From positions 2,355,501 to 2,419,500 of the forward strand of contig NZ_CP013910.1 in the NCBI RefSeq assembly GCF_001507665.1: DNA of 64,000 bases, written 5' to 3'. The notes under the pieces are model-generated. The model worked only from the letters and a program-made list of their open reading frames with translations. It did no database searches and was not told where the DNA came from. This DNA is from Deinococcus actinosclerus (lineage in GTDB: Bacteria; Deinococcota; Deinococci; Deinococcales; Deinococcaceae). Position numbers and translations under genes: made by a program. Shown here one piece after another: positions 49,811-60,915 of this stretch (the first letter of the stretch is position 1; every line of letters begins with the position of its first letter).

Positions 49811-51811
49811 ATGACTAACCGCTTCGCTTCTCTCCTGCTGACCGCTGCGCTGGGCATGGCCGCCGCTCAGACCGCTCCCACGACCTCCCCGGTGGCCGAC
49901 ACCAGCCTGACGAACGCCAACGTGACCATCGAGATCGGCCGTTACGCCGGTCCGCTGTCGAGCCTGCTGGCCGCGCTGGCCAAGAGCGCCGGGTACGGCC
50001 TGATTCTCGACACGAACGTGGACGCGCTGCCCCAGGCCGCCGGCACCACTGCCGCCGGCGCGGCGACCACGGGTGCCAGCGGCGTCAGCACTGGCGCGGC
50101 CGACACCGCCCGCCCGGTCGTGTACTCCTTCCAGAACAAGCCCTTCAACGAGGTCTGGCCCCTCCTGATGGACGTGTACGGCCTGAGCTACGACGTCGTC
50201 ACTCTGGCCGGGCAGCCGGTGCTGCGCGTGAGCAACACGCCCATCCAGCGCACCGTCACCCTGAAGAATGCGGACGCCACCCAGGCCAGCCAGCAGGTCA
50301 AGCTGTTCTTCGGCACCCCCGCCTACAGCGAGACCCCGCAGCGCGACGCGCAGGGCAACACGGTGGGCGTGACCCGCACCCTGGCCGACGTGAAACTGGA
50401 CAGCGCCACGCTGCGGATCGTGCCGGACGTGCGCAGCAACGCCGTGATCGTGCGCGGCACGAACAAGGAAGTCGCGGAGGTCACGCGCCTGCTCGCGCAG
50501 CTGGACAGCGCGCCCGGCACGCAGAGCAGCGCGGCCAGCACCCCCGAGACGCAGACCGTGCAGCGCGTGTACACCGTCAAGGGCGCGCAGGCCGATATCG
50601 TGGCGCTGCTGGCCGCGCAGTACCCGGGCCTGAAGGTCACCCCGGTCGGGCAGACCGGGCAGCTGGTCGTGACGGGCCCGCAGAACCAGCTCGACGCCGC
50701 ACTGACCCTGCTGGGTCAGGTGGACCGGGTCGCGCCGGTCGTGGCGAGCGCGCAGATCACCCAGCGGGTCTTCCAGCTCGTGAACGCCAGCGCCGAGGAG
50801 GTCAAGGCCACCCTGGAGGGCACCCTGGCACGCGAGGTCACCCAGACCACGCCCGCCCTGGCCAACGTGCCGGTGAACGCCACGGACGCCAACGGCAACG
50901 CCATCACGGTGACGGTGCCGACCACGAACACCTCTGCGGCGCAGCCCACCGCCAGCGCGGCGGCCACGGCCCCGAAGACCACGGACGCGGTGACCATCAT
51001 CGCGGACAAGCGCACGAACACCGTGATCGTGCGCGGCACGGCCACCCAGGTGGCGCAGGTGGCCGAGCTGATTCCCCAGCTCGATCAGCGTGTGCCGCAG
51101 ATCAACGTGCAGGTGCGCATCCAGGAGATCACCGAGCGGGCGTCCAGGGCGCTGGGCCTGAACTGGAGTGCCGGGTTCGGCGGTTTCAGCGTCTCGTCGA
51201 ATAGCTCGACGGGCCTGGGGCTCTCCTTCGATCCGACCCGCAGCCTGGTGGGCTTCAACCTGGGCGCCACGCTCAACGCCCTGGAAGGCCAGAACCTCTC
51301 CAAGAACGTCTATGACGGCACTATCACCATGCAGAGCGGTCAGCGGTCCCTGGGCGCCTCCAGTGACACGCAGAATGCGTCCAGCGGGGCGGCAGCGAGC
51401 ATCAAGAGCGGCGGTCGCCTGGAGATCAACATTCCGTCCAGCTCCGGCAACATTCAGAAGCAGATCGACTACGGCGTGAACCTCGACTTCTTCAGCCCGC
51501 AGGTGGCGCCGGACGGCACGATCACCCTGCGTGTCCGGGGGCAGGTCAACAACCTGACGACGGATATCAGCACCATCTCGGTGCCCAACATCCTGCAGTT
51601 CACGAACAGCGAGGCGCAGAGTACGCTGACGTTCAAGACCGGGGAGACGCTGCTGCTCAGCGGCCTGCTCGCCACGAAGACCACGAACACCAAGGATGGC
51701 ACGCCGTTCCTGTCGAGCATCCCGGTGATCGGCAGCCTGTTCGGGAAGCAGTCCACCTCCTCCGAGAAGACGCAGCTGCTGGTGGTGATCACGGGCAATA
51801 TCGTCCAGTAA
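49811..51811 (+). CDS. pilQ: Type IV pilus secretin PilQ
   Basis: The outer-membrane secretin forms the pilus or DNA-uptake channel. The 666-residue product has a signal peptide (LLLTAALGMAAAQ), N-domains with repeated VIVRGT-x-x-EVAEV-type segments (about residues 210 and 400) and a C-terminal secretin domain (about 410-660) with INVQVRIQEITERASRALGLNWSAGFGG and TLLLSGLLATKT. In D. radiodurans the homologue is known as an abundant S-layer-associated complex. The ribosome binding site AAGGTGAG precedes the ATG. A terminator follows. Confidence 0.94.
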   Translation: MTNRFASLLLTAALGMAAAQTAPTTSPVADTSLTNANVTIEIGRYAGPLSSLLAALAKSAGYGLILDTNVDALPQAAGTTAAGAATTGASGVSTGAADTARPVVYSFQNKPFNEVWPLLMDVYGLSYDVVTLAGQPVLRVSNTPIQRTVTLKNADATQASQQVKLFFGTPAYSETPQRDAQGNTVGVTRTLADVKLDSATLRIVPDVRSNAVIVRGTNKEVAEVTRLLAQLDSAPGTQSSAASTPETQTVQRVYTVKGAQADIVALLAAQYPGLKVTPVGQTGQLVVTGPQNQLDAALTLLGQVDRVAPVVASAQITQRVFQLVNASAEEVKATLEGTLAREVTQTTPALANVPVNATDANGNAITVTVPTTNTSAAQPTASAAATAPKTTDAVTIIADKRTNTVIVRGTATQVAQVAELIPQLDQRVPQINVQVRIQEITERASRALGLNWSAGFGGFSVSSNSSTGLGLSFDPTRSLVGFNLGATLNALEGQNLSKNVYDGTITMQSGQRSLGASSDTQNASSGAAASIKSGGRLEINIPSSSGNIQKQIDYGVNLDFFSPQVAPDGTITLRVRGQVNNLTTDISTISVPNILQFTNSEAQSTLTFKTGETLLLSGLLATKTTNTKDGTPFLSSIPVIGSLFGKQSTSSEKTQLLVVITGNIVQ

Positions 51812-51824
51812 CGCCGCTGCCCGC

Positions 51825-51860
51825 CCGCGCCCCCGCCGCTCCGGCCCGGGGGCGCGCTTT
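51825..51860 (+). terminator. Strong terminator of the pil operon
   Basis: GCGCCCCCG (51825-51833) pairs with CGGGGGCGC (51845-51853) around an 11-base loop, followed by GCTTTGTTTG. It cleanly separates the pil genes from the aro genes. Confidence 0.8.
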
Positions 51861-51912
51861 GTTTGTGCAGGGGCGCCGGGCCGGGGCGGGGCAGGCGGTA
51901 CAGTCGGGGGGC

Positions 51913-53061
<1,149 letters not shown>

Positions 53062-53218
53062 GCGCATGCTGAACGACACCGAGGGCGGGGTCCGCCACCT
53101 GCAGGGGTTCCGGGCCGGGCTGGAGGCCGGGCTGACGGCGCACCTGCGGGACCTTCCTGAAGATCCGATCGGGGGACGCGTCACGCCGCTGCCGGAGGAT
53201 TCCCGTACACTGTCCCCC

Positions 53219-53842
53219 ATGTTCAGTTCGGGCCTCATTGAGCGTCCGGTGTCGTGGGTGGCGCTGGCGGGCTTCATGGGCACCGGCAAGAGCCGGATCG
53301 GCTGGGAGCTGTCGCGGGCGCTGGCGCTGCACTTCGTGGATACCGACAAGCTGATCACGCGGGTGGTCGGCAAGAGCATCCCGGAGGTGTTCGCGCAGGA
53401 GGGCGAGGGGTATTTCCGCGCCTGCGAGCACGAGGTCGTGGGGCGCGTGACGCGGCTGGAGCACGCCGTGATCAGCCTGGGCGGCGGGACCTTCATTCAG
53501 GAGGACAACCGCCGCTGCCTGCTGGAACGCGGGCCCGTGGTGGTGCTGTGGGCCACGCCGGAAACGGTGTACCAGCGCACGAAGCACAGCGACCGGCCGC
53601 TGCTGCGCACCGAGGACCCCCTGGAGCGCATCCGCACGCTGATGGACGAGCGCGCCCCGGTGTACCAGCAAGGCACCATCCACGTGCACAGCGACGGGCG
53701 GCCCAGCGAGGAGATCGTCGAGGAGATCATCGACCGCCTGTGGTCGTGGGCGGACGCGCAGCACGCCTGGGCCCTCGATCACGCGGCACTGGATCACGCG
53801 CCGGAGACGGCGGGCAGCGGGGAGTCACGTGCGTCGGATTGA
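53219..53842 (+). CDS. aroK: Shikimate kinase
   Basis: AroK phosphorylates shikimate. The 207-residue product has the P-loop [13 protein letters not shown], the substrate sites FVDTDKLI and [13 protein letters not shown], and the [10 protein letters not shown] motif, with LID arginines in [18 protein letters not shown] chose the ATG at 53219 because TACACT (53206-53211) ends 7 bases before it. An upstream ATG at 53067 would add about 51 residues with no domain. A short C-terminal tail is present. The stop overlaps aroB by 14 bases. Confidence 0.92.
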   Translation: MFSSGLIERPVSWVALAGFMGTGKSRIGWELSRALALHFVDTDKLITRVVGKSIPEVFAQEGEGYFRACEHEVVGRVTRLEHAVISLGGGTFIQEDNRRCLLERGPVVVLWATPETVYQRTKHSDRPLLRTEDPLERIRTLMDERAPVYQQGTIHVHSDGRPSEEIVEEIIDRLWSWADAQHAWALDHAALDHAPETAGSGESRASD

Positions 53843-54884
53843 GGTGGGCGGCGCGCAGCCGTACGCGGTGGAGGTCGGAGCGGGACTGCTGGGTACGCTG
53901 AGGGTCCCCGAGCGGCACGTCGCCCTGATCCACCCGGTGGACCTGCCCCCCGAGTTCGTGGCGCGGGTGCAGGCGGCGCTGACGCCCGTCGTGACGATTC
54001 CCGTGCCTGCTCGTGACGACTGCAAGACGCTGGAGGTCCTCTCGGGCGTCCTGTCGCGGCTGGCGGCGGCGAACATCCCCCGGGACGGCGCGGTCGTGGG
54101 CCTGGGGGGCGGCGCGGCGACCGACCTGGCGGGCTTCGCGGCGGCCAGTTACCTGCGCGGCGTGGCGTTCTACACGCTGCCGACCACGCTGCTGGGCATG
54201 GTGGACGCGGCGGTGGGCGGCAAGACCGGCGTGAACCTCCCCGAGGGGAAGAATCTGGTGGGCGCGTTCTGGCCGCCGCGCGCCGTGTGGTGCGATACGG
54301 ACACCCTGGGGACCCTGCCCGGCGCGGTGTTCCGCGAGGGCGCCGCCGAGGCGTTCAAGCACGGCCTGATCAGCGACCCCACCCTGCTGGACCGTGTGCT
54401 GTCGCCGGACTTCCGCCCCGGCGGTCCGCTGCTGGAAGGCACCCTGGCCGACGCGATCGCCGTGAAGGCGGGCGTCGTCACCCGTGACCTGACCGAGCGC
54501 GGCGAGCGGGCGTACCTGAATTTCGGGCACACGCTGGCGCACGCGCTGGAGGCCGTCACGCACCACGGCGTGTCCCACGGCGACGCGGTCGGGTACGGGA
54601 TGCACTACGCGGCGCGGCTGTCGCGCGCGCTGGGCGGCGCGGACCTGACCGGGCACACCCGCGCGTTCCTGACATGGCAGCAGCCGGCGCCGCTGGCCCC
54701 CGTGAGCTTCGAGGACGCCCTGACCTTCATGGCCCGCGACAAGAAGGCGGACGCGGACGGCGTGCGCTTCGTGCTCCTGCGCAACCTCGCTCAGCCCTAC
54801 CTGACGCGCGTCCCGGAAGACGTGCTGCGCGAGGAATTCAGCGGCTGGCAGGACGACCTGCGCGACCTCAACCTGCTGGCCTGA
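53829..54884 (+). CDS. aroB: 3-dehydroquinate synthase
   Basis: AroB forms dehydroquinate from DAHP. The 351-residue product has [24 protein letters not shown] (NAD site), [28 protein letters not shown], and the metal and substrate segments [26 protein letters not shown] and [20 protein letters not shown]. The GTG at 53829 lies inside the end of aroK (14 bases), consistent with coupling. Its own start is fixed by the family's first strand. Confidence 0.94.
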   Translation: MRRIEVGGAQPYAVEVGAGLLGTLRVPERHVALIHPVDLPPEFVARVQAALTPVVTIPVPARDDCKTLEVLSGVLSRLAAANIPRDGAVVGLGGGAATDLAGFAAASYLRGVAFYTLPTTLLGMVDAAVGGKTGVNLPEGKNLVGAFWPPRAVWCDTDTLGTLPGAVFREGAAEAFKHGLISDPTLLDRVLSPDFRPGGPLLEGTLADAIAVKAGVVTRDLTERGERAYLNFGHTLAHALEAVTHHGVSHGDAVGYGMHYAARLSRALGGADLTGHTRAFLTWQQPAPLAPVSFEDALTFMARDKKADADGVRFVLLRNLAQPYLTRVPEDVLREEFSGWQDDLRDLNLLA

Positions 54885-54952
54885 CCGCCCCCATCCATCC
54901 GGGCTGCACAATCCGCCCCTGGCCCACACGCCGGGGGCGGTACGCTGCGGGC

Positions 54953-55384
54953 ATGCTGCTCGTGCTGAACGGCCCCAACCTCAACCGACTCGGCCTGCGG
55001 GAACCCGGCGTGTACGGCTCCCAGACCCTCGAAGACCTGGAACGGCAGTGCGACGCCTGGGGCGCGGAACTCGGGCAGGCCGTCACCTGCCGCCAGAGCA
55101 ACTACGAGGGCCAGCTCATCGAATGGATCCACGAGGCCGAGGAGCACGGCTTCACCGGCATCGTCCTGAACCCCGGCGCGCTGACGCACTACTCGTACGC
55201 GCTGCGCGACGCCATCGCCGGACAGCGCGTCCCCGTGATCGAGGTGCACATCAGCAACGTGGACGCCCGCGAGGAATTCCGCCACAGGAGCGTCACGGCC
55301 GCCGTGTGCCGCGGCAAGATCAGCGGCCTGGGGTTCCTGGGCTACCGCCTGGGCCTGGAGGCGCTGGTCGAGGGGCAGGCGTGA
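54953..55384 (+). CDS. aroQ: 3-dehydroquinate dehydratase, type II
   Basis: Type II dehydroquinase is a small dodecameric enzyme. The 143-residue product begins LVLNGPNLNRLGLREPGVYG, with the flexible Arg/Tyr lid (LNRLG...YG), the catalytic His of EVHISNVDAREEFRHRS and the NPGALTHYSYALRDAI segment. TACGCT (54941-54946) ends 6 bases before the ATG. The stop overlaps the start of the esterase gene by 4 bases. Confidence 0.94.
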   Translation: MLLVLNGPNLNRLGLREPGVYGSQTLEDLERQCDAWGAELGQAVTCRQSNYEGQLIEWIHEAEEHGFTGIVLNPGALTHYSYALRDAIAGQRVPVIEVHISNVDAREEFRHRSVTAAVCRGKISGLGFLGYRLGLEALVEGQA

Positions 55385-56199
55385 CCGGCTGGCGGCCCTA
55401 CCCGCGCCGGGCGGACAGCACCGTCACCGGGGAACTCTGGCAGCTGGACGGCGTCGGCGACGCGCAGCATGCGCCCCGGCCCGTGCTGGTGTGGCTGCCC
55501 CCCTCGTATCACGCGGAGAGTAGGCGGCGGTACCCGGTCGTGTACTTCCACGACGGGCAGAACGTGTTCGACGCCGCCACCAGTTACAGCGGCGAGTGGG
55601 GCGCGGACGAGACCCTGAGCGCCCTGGCCGAGCAGGGCACCGAGGCCATCGCCGTCGGCATCCCAAACGGTGGCGACCGCCGCTTTCACGAGTACAGCCC
55701 GGTCGAGAACACCGACTACCCGCAGGGTGGTGGGGGCGGCGCGGAGGCCTACGTGGCGTTCCTGACCGGCACGGTGAAACCCGCCGTGGACGCAGCGTTC
55801 CGCACGCGACCCGGCGCGGACGACACGGTCGTGATCGGCTCCAGCATGGGCGGCGTGATCAGCCTGCACGCCTGGCTGACCCGCCCTGACGTGTTCGGGC
55901 ACGCCGGGATCATGAGCCCCGCCTTCTGGACGAACGCCGGCTTCTCACTGCGGCAGGCGCAGCAGGCCCCCCTCCCAGCCGGGCGCGTGTGGGTGGACAT
56001 CGGCGGGCAGGAAAGCCCGGAGTTTCCCGACCGGATGCGCGCCTACTGGGACGAGGCGCACACCCTCGCGGACACCCTGAGGGCCCGGGGGCTGGGCAAG
56101 AGGCTGCGCTTCCAGGCCGACCCGGCCGCCCCACACCACGAGAGCGCCTGGGCGGCCCGGCTACCCGCCGCACTGCGCTTCCTGCTGACCGGCCGGTAG
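55381..56199 (+). CDS. Esterase D-like alpha/beta hydrolase
   Basis: This protein of about 272 residues has the HDGQNVFD segment and the nucleophile motif VVIGSSMGGVISLHAW typical of the putative esterase family that includes siderophore and enterochelin esterases and esterase D. The FPDRMRAYWDEAHTLADTL and PHHESAWAARLP segments supply a probable late histidine. The GTG at 55381 overlaps aroQ by 4 bases. Its position at the end of the aro cluster is probably by transcription alone, since no pathway link is obvious. Confidence 0.82.
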   Translation: MTGWRPYPRRADSTVTGELWQLDGVGDAQHAPRPVLVWLPPSYHAESRRRYPVVYFHDGQNVFDAATSYSGEWGADETLSALAEQGTEAIAVGIPNGGDRRFHEYSPVENTDYPQGGGGGAEAYVAFLTGTVKPAVDAAFRTRPGADDTVVIGSSMGGVISLHAWLTRPDVFGHAGIMSPAFWTNAGFSLRQAQQAPLPAGRVWVDIGGQESPEFPDRMRAYWDEAHTLADTLRARGLGKRLRFQADPAAPHHESAWAARLPAALRFLLTGR

Positions 56200-56210
56200 T
56201 CCCACATGAC

Positions 56211-56239
56211 TTGCCCCACCAGCGCTCATCTGGTACCCT
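56211..56239 (+). promoter_or_regulatory. Promoter of the rplM-rpsI operon
   Basis: TTGCCC (56211-56216), a 17-base spacer and TACCCT (56234-56239) with an extended TGG before it form the best -35/-10 pair in the window. Transcription would start near 56246, giving a 5' leader of about 120 bases. A CCGGG/CCCGG hairpin (56277-56291) lies in this leader. Confidence 0.7.
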
Positions 56240-56364
56240 TGCGTTTAGTGTCTCGCGCTTGGTAGGGCCGAGATGACCGGGAGGCACCCGGACACGCCAG
56301 CAGCCCTCTCCCCCGTCGGCCTGGACCGTGTCGCAGCCAAATCCCCCAACTTCGGAGTTTCACG

Positions 56365-56789
56365 GTGAAAACCTACATCCCCAAAAATGACGAGCAGAAC
56401 TGGGTCGTCGTGGACGCCACGAACGTGCCCCTCGGCCGCCTCGCGACGCTGATCGCCAGCCGCATCCGTGGCAAGCACCGCCCCGACTTCACCCCCAACA
56501 TGATCCAGGGTGACTTCGTGGTCGTCCTGAACGCCGCCCAGGTCGCCCTGACCGGCAACAAGCTGGACGGCAAGGTCTACACCCGCTACACCGGCTACCA
56601 GGGCGGCCTGAAGAAGGAAACCGCCCGCGAGGCGCTGAAGAAGCACCCCGAGCGCGTCATCGAGCACGCCGTGTTCGGCATGCTCCCCAAGGGCCGCCAG
56701 GGCCGCGCCATGCACAGCCGCCTGAAGGTGTACGCCGGTGAGGCGCACCCCCACGCCGCCCAGAAACCCCAGACGCTCGAGGTCAAATA

Positions 56790-56790
<1 letters not shown>
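56365..56790 (+). CDS. rplM: 50S ribosomal protein L13
   Basis: L13 is a 141-residue early-assembly protein of the large subunit. The family start [45 protein letters not shown] and the [18 protein letters not shown] segment are intact. The GTG at 56365 is chosen because GGAG lies 7 bases before it. The TAA stop shares its last base with the ATG of rpsI (TAATG). Confidence 0.97.
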
Positions 56791-57191
<401 letters not shown>

Positions 57192-57200
57192 TCCCCGCGA

Positions 57201-57236
57201 AAAAAGCCCCCGCACCTTCGGATGCGGGGGCTTTTT
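57201..57236. terminator. Strong terminator after rpsI
   Basis: AAAAAGCCCCCGCA (57201-57214) and TGCGGGGGCTTTTT (57223-57236) form a perfect 14-bp stem with an 8-base loop and a T-run on both strands. It ends rplM-rpsI and may also block antisense read-through from the trp operon. Confidence 0.92.
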
Positions 57237-57238
57237 GT

Positions 57239-57300
57239 GTTGATGGTTGATAGGTGATGGGCTGCTCCCCTCTATCAACCATCGACTCTCCTCCATCAAC
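57239..57300. repeat. AT-rich nested inverted repeat after trpD
   Basis: GATGGTTGATAG (57242-57253) pairs perfectly with CTATCAACCATC (57272-57283), and a wider copy GTTGATGG (57239-57246) pairs with CCATCAAC (57293-57300). The sequence is AT-rich compared with everything around it. On the minus strand it follows trpD directly and may act as its terminator. Confidence 0.6.
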
Positions 57301-58297
57301 GCCTCGTATGCGCGGCGTACCGCTCCAGGATGTCCCAGCCCTGCCCGCCGCGCATGACTTCTCGGGCCTGTTCGACGCCCTCGCGGATGCTCGCGGCGCG
57401 GCCCGCAGTGCGCAGGGCTGCCCCGGCATTCAGGGCCACGATGTCGCGCTGGGCCGGGGTGCCGCCGCCGGTGAGGAGCGCGCGGGTGATCTCGGCGTTC
57501 TCGGCGGGGCTGCCACCCACGATCGCCTCGCGCGGGTGGACGCTGACGCCGGCCTCCTCGGGGTGGAGGGTGCGGTCGATGATCTCGCCGTCGCGTAGGC
57601 CCGAGACGGTGTTCACGCCGCTGACAGTGAACTCGTCCAGGCCGCTGCCGTTCACGACGGTCGCGCCGCGCGCGCCCAGCAGGCGCAGCACCTCGGCCAG
57701 GGTGCGGGTCAGTTCCGGTTTGAACACGCCCACGACGAGGTGCGTGGCGCCCGCCGGGTTGCTGAGCGGCCCCAGGATGTTGAACACGGTGCGGGCCGCC
57801 AGTTCCGAGCGGACGGGCGCGGCGTGCCGCAGCGCCGGGTGGTAGTTGCGGGCGAACATGAACCCGATGCCCAGGGTGTTCACGGCGTCCGCGACGACGT
57901 CCGGCGTGGCGTCCAGGTTCACGCCCAGCGCTTCGAGCACGTCGGCGCTCCCGGCGCGGCTGCTCGCGGCGCGGTTGCCGTGCTTCGCAACCGGCACGCC
58001 CGCACCGGCCACCACGAACGCCGTCGTGGTACTGATGTTGAAGGTGTGCGCGCCGTCCCCACCGGTCCCCACCACGTCCAGCAGGACCTCGCGCGGCTGC
58101 ACGTTCACGCGCACCGCATGCTCGCGCATGGCCTGCGCGAAGCCCGCGATCTCCTCGGGCGTCTCGCCGCGCACCCGCAGGGCCGCCAGCGCCGCCGCGA
58201 GGCGCACGCCGCTCAGTTCGCCCTCCATGACCTCGCGCATGAATGTCGCCGCCTCCGCCTGTGAGAGGCGCTCTCCGTTCATCAACCTCGCGTGCAT
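57296..58297 (-). CDS. trpD: Anthranilate phosphoribosyltransferase
   Basis: TrpD adds phosphoribose to anthranilate. The 333-residue product has VGTGGDGAHTFNISTTTAFVVAGAGVPVAKHGNRAASSRAGSADVLEALG, which holds the PRPP and anthranilate sites, and RTVFNILGPLSNPAGATHLVVGV. The ATG at 58297 overlaps trpG by one base (TGATG), so it is translated with it. It is the last gene of the trpEGD transcript; trpB, trpA, trpC and trpF are not in the window. Confidence 0.94.
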   Translation of the reverse strand: MHARLMNGERLSQAEAATFMREVMEGELSGVRLAAALAALRVRGETPEEIAGFAQAMREHAVRVNVQPREVLLDVVGTGGDGAHTFNISTTTAFVVAGAGVPVAKHGNRAASSRAGSADVLEALGVNLDATPDVVADAVNTLGIGFMFARNYHPALRHAAPVRSELAARTVFNILGPLSNPAGATHLVVGVFKPELTRTLAEVLRLLGARGATVVNGSGLDEFTVSGVNTVSGLRDGEIIDRTLHPEEAGVSVHPREAIVGGSPAENAEITRALLTGGGTPAQRDIVALNAGAALRTAGRAASIREGVEQAREVMRGGQGWDILERYAAHTRR

Positions 58298-58923
58298 CAC
58301 TTCGTCTCCTCCTGACCTGCGCGGAACGCCTGCACCTCGGCCAGGAAATTCCGCAGCATCTCCAGTCCGTCCTCGGTCGCGATGCTCTCCGGGTGGAACT
58401 GCACGCCGAACACCGGGAACTCCCGGTGGCGCAGCGCCATCACGACCTCCTCGCCCGGGTCGGTCGTCCAGGCGGTCGCCACCAGCTCCGGCGGCAGGTC
58501 ACGCACCACCAGCGAGTGGTACCGCGTGACCGTCACGCCGTCCCGCAGGCCCGCGAACAGGCCCGAGCCGTCATGCCGCACCGGACTGGTCTTGCCGTGC
58601 ACGGGCAGCAGCGCGCGGCCCACCTGCGCCCCGAAGGCCTCCCCGATGCTCTGGTGACCCAGGCACACGCCCAGCACCGGCACGCTCGGCCCCAGTTCGC
58701 GGATCACGGCGACACTCTGCCCCGCCTCGGTCGGCGTGCACGGCCCGGGCGAGACCACGATCGCGTCCGGGTTCAGGGCCCGCACGTCGTCCAGCGTGAA
58801 GGCGTCGTTGCGCCACACCGTCAGCTCCGCGCCCAGCGCCCCGAAGTACTGCACCAGATTGAACGTGAACGAATCGTAGTTGTCGATCAGGAGGAGGCGG
58901 AGGGGCGCGGCGGGCTCGGTCAT
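58297..58923 (-). CDS. trpG: Anthranilate synthase, glutamine amidotransferase subunit
   Basis: TrpG supplies ammonia from glutamine to TrpE. The 208-residue product has LLIDNYDSFTFNLVQYFG, the nucleophile cysteine in PVLGVCLGHQSIGEAFG, and the His/Glu pair in VFGVQFHPESIATEDG. The oxyanion phrase VSPGPCTP is present. AGGAG lies 8 bases before the ATG at 58923, which supports this start over an upstream one. It is separated from trpE by 50 bases. Confidence 0.94.
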   Translation of the reverse strand: MTEPAAPLRLLLIDNYDSFTFNLVQYFGALGAELTVWRNDAFTLDDVRALNPDAIVVSPGPCTPTEAGQSVAVIRELGPSVPVLGVCLGHQSIGEAFGAQVGRALLPVHGKTSPVRHDGSGLFAGLRDGVTVTRYHSLVVRDLPPELVATAWTTDPGEEVVMALRHREFPVFGVQFHPESIATEDGLEMLRNFLAEVQAFRAGQEETK

Positions 58924-58973
58924 CGGTGAGTCTCCTGAGGGGGTGGCGGTCGGTGCGGGCGGCGTGACGGCCA

Positions 58974-60398
<1,425 letters not shown>

Positions 60399-60428
60399 GG
60401 GTCTCCTGGGATTCGGGGGCGGGGGGTC

Positions 60429-60462
60429 AAAAAAACGCCCGGGTGGGAGTTCCACCTGGGCG
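60429..60462 (-). terminator. trp attenuator terminator hairpin
   Basis: On the minus strand CGCCCAGGTGG (60462-60452) pairs with CCACCCGGGCG (60446-60436) with one A-C mismatch, followed by seven T (60435-60429). It ends 30 bases before the trpE ATG. Its 5' arm contains CCCAGG (60460-60455), which can instead pair with CCTGGG (60504-60499) in the leader ORF, giving the antiterminator. Confidence 0.88.
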
Positions 60463-60493
60463 CGTCTGTGCAGTGTCGGGGCGACAAGCGTGA

Positions 60494-60541
60494 TCAGACC
60501 CAGGAGTTTCTGGGCCACCACCACGCACCGGACACGGTCAT
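60494..60541 (-). CDS. Tryptophan operon leader peptide
   Basis: The ORF encodes MTVSGAWWWPRNSWV (15 residues), with three Trp codons in a row (codons 7-9) and a fourth at codon 14. CCCAG right after the triple Trp (60514-60510) can pair with CTGGG (60503-60499) in the same ORF (1:2 hairpin). Stalling at Trp would free that region to pair with the terminator arm (2:3), allowing read-through into trpE. The ATG is 7 bases after TATCCT (60554-60549), so the leader RNA starts at about the first base of this codon. All the parts of a classical attenuator are present. The name trpL is not applied because I only infer function. Confidence 0.85.
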   Translation of the reverse strand: MTVSGAWWWPRNSWV

Positions 60542-60548
60542 GCGTGGC

Positions 60549-60554
60549 AGGATA
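60549..60554 (-). promoter_or_regulatory. -10 element of the trp operon
   Basis: TATCCT on the minus strand lies 7 bases before the leader peptide ATG. The upstream spacer is very GC rich, and no good -35 is visible. The same TATCCT hexamer drives the LacI-type gene and the 21488 gene. Confidence 0.6.
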
Positions 60555-60613
60555 GCGCGCCGCCCCCAGCGGCCGGGGGGGTGTGTAGACAGGTCACCGC
60601 TCAGCCAGGCGGG

Positions 60614-60898
60614 TCACCCAGGCGTGACGCTCACCGTGACCGCCTGCCCCTCCTCCAGCGACTCCGCGCGGCGCACCACGACCTTCACCGGCAACAGGTA
60701 CCCGCCATCCTTCGGGAAGATCGAGGTGCGGAACCGGGTCTCCCCCACCACCGCCTCGCACGGGATCATGCCCCACCCGTACGTCACGAACCGCGCGGCG
60801 TCCTTCAGGTCCGGCACCAGTTCCTCCGGCACCCGCAGGAAGTAATGCGGGGCGGGACCACGCCAGTGAAACAGCTCGGCCGTGAACGTCAGGGGCAT
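60614..60898 (-). CDS. DUF1905 domain protein
   Basis: The 94-residue protein matches DUF1905: FTAELFHWRGPAPHYFLRVPEELVPDLKDAAR, then VVGETRFRTSIFPKDGGYLLPVKVVVRRAESLEEGQAVTVSV. This fold occurs alone and next to other small domains, and its function is unknown. TACGCT (60905-60910) lies 6 bases before the ATG. The product has no signal peptide. Confidence 0.82.
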   Translation of the reverse strand: MPLTFTAELFHWRGPAPHYFLRVPEELVPDLKDAARFVTYGWGMIPCEAVVGETRFRTSIFPKDGGYLLPVKVVVRRAESLEEGQAVTVSVTPG

Positions 60899-60915
60899 GC
60901 AGGCAGCGTAGCGGG

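Noticed and set aside
53067..53218. Longer aroK start
   Set aside because: It would add 51 residues without domain, while the later ATG has a -10 element at the usual distance.
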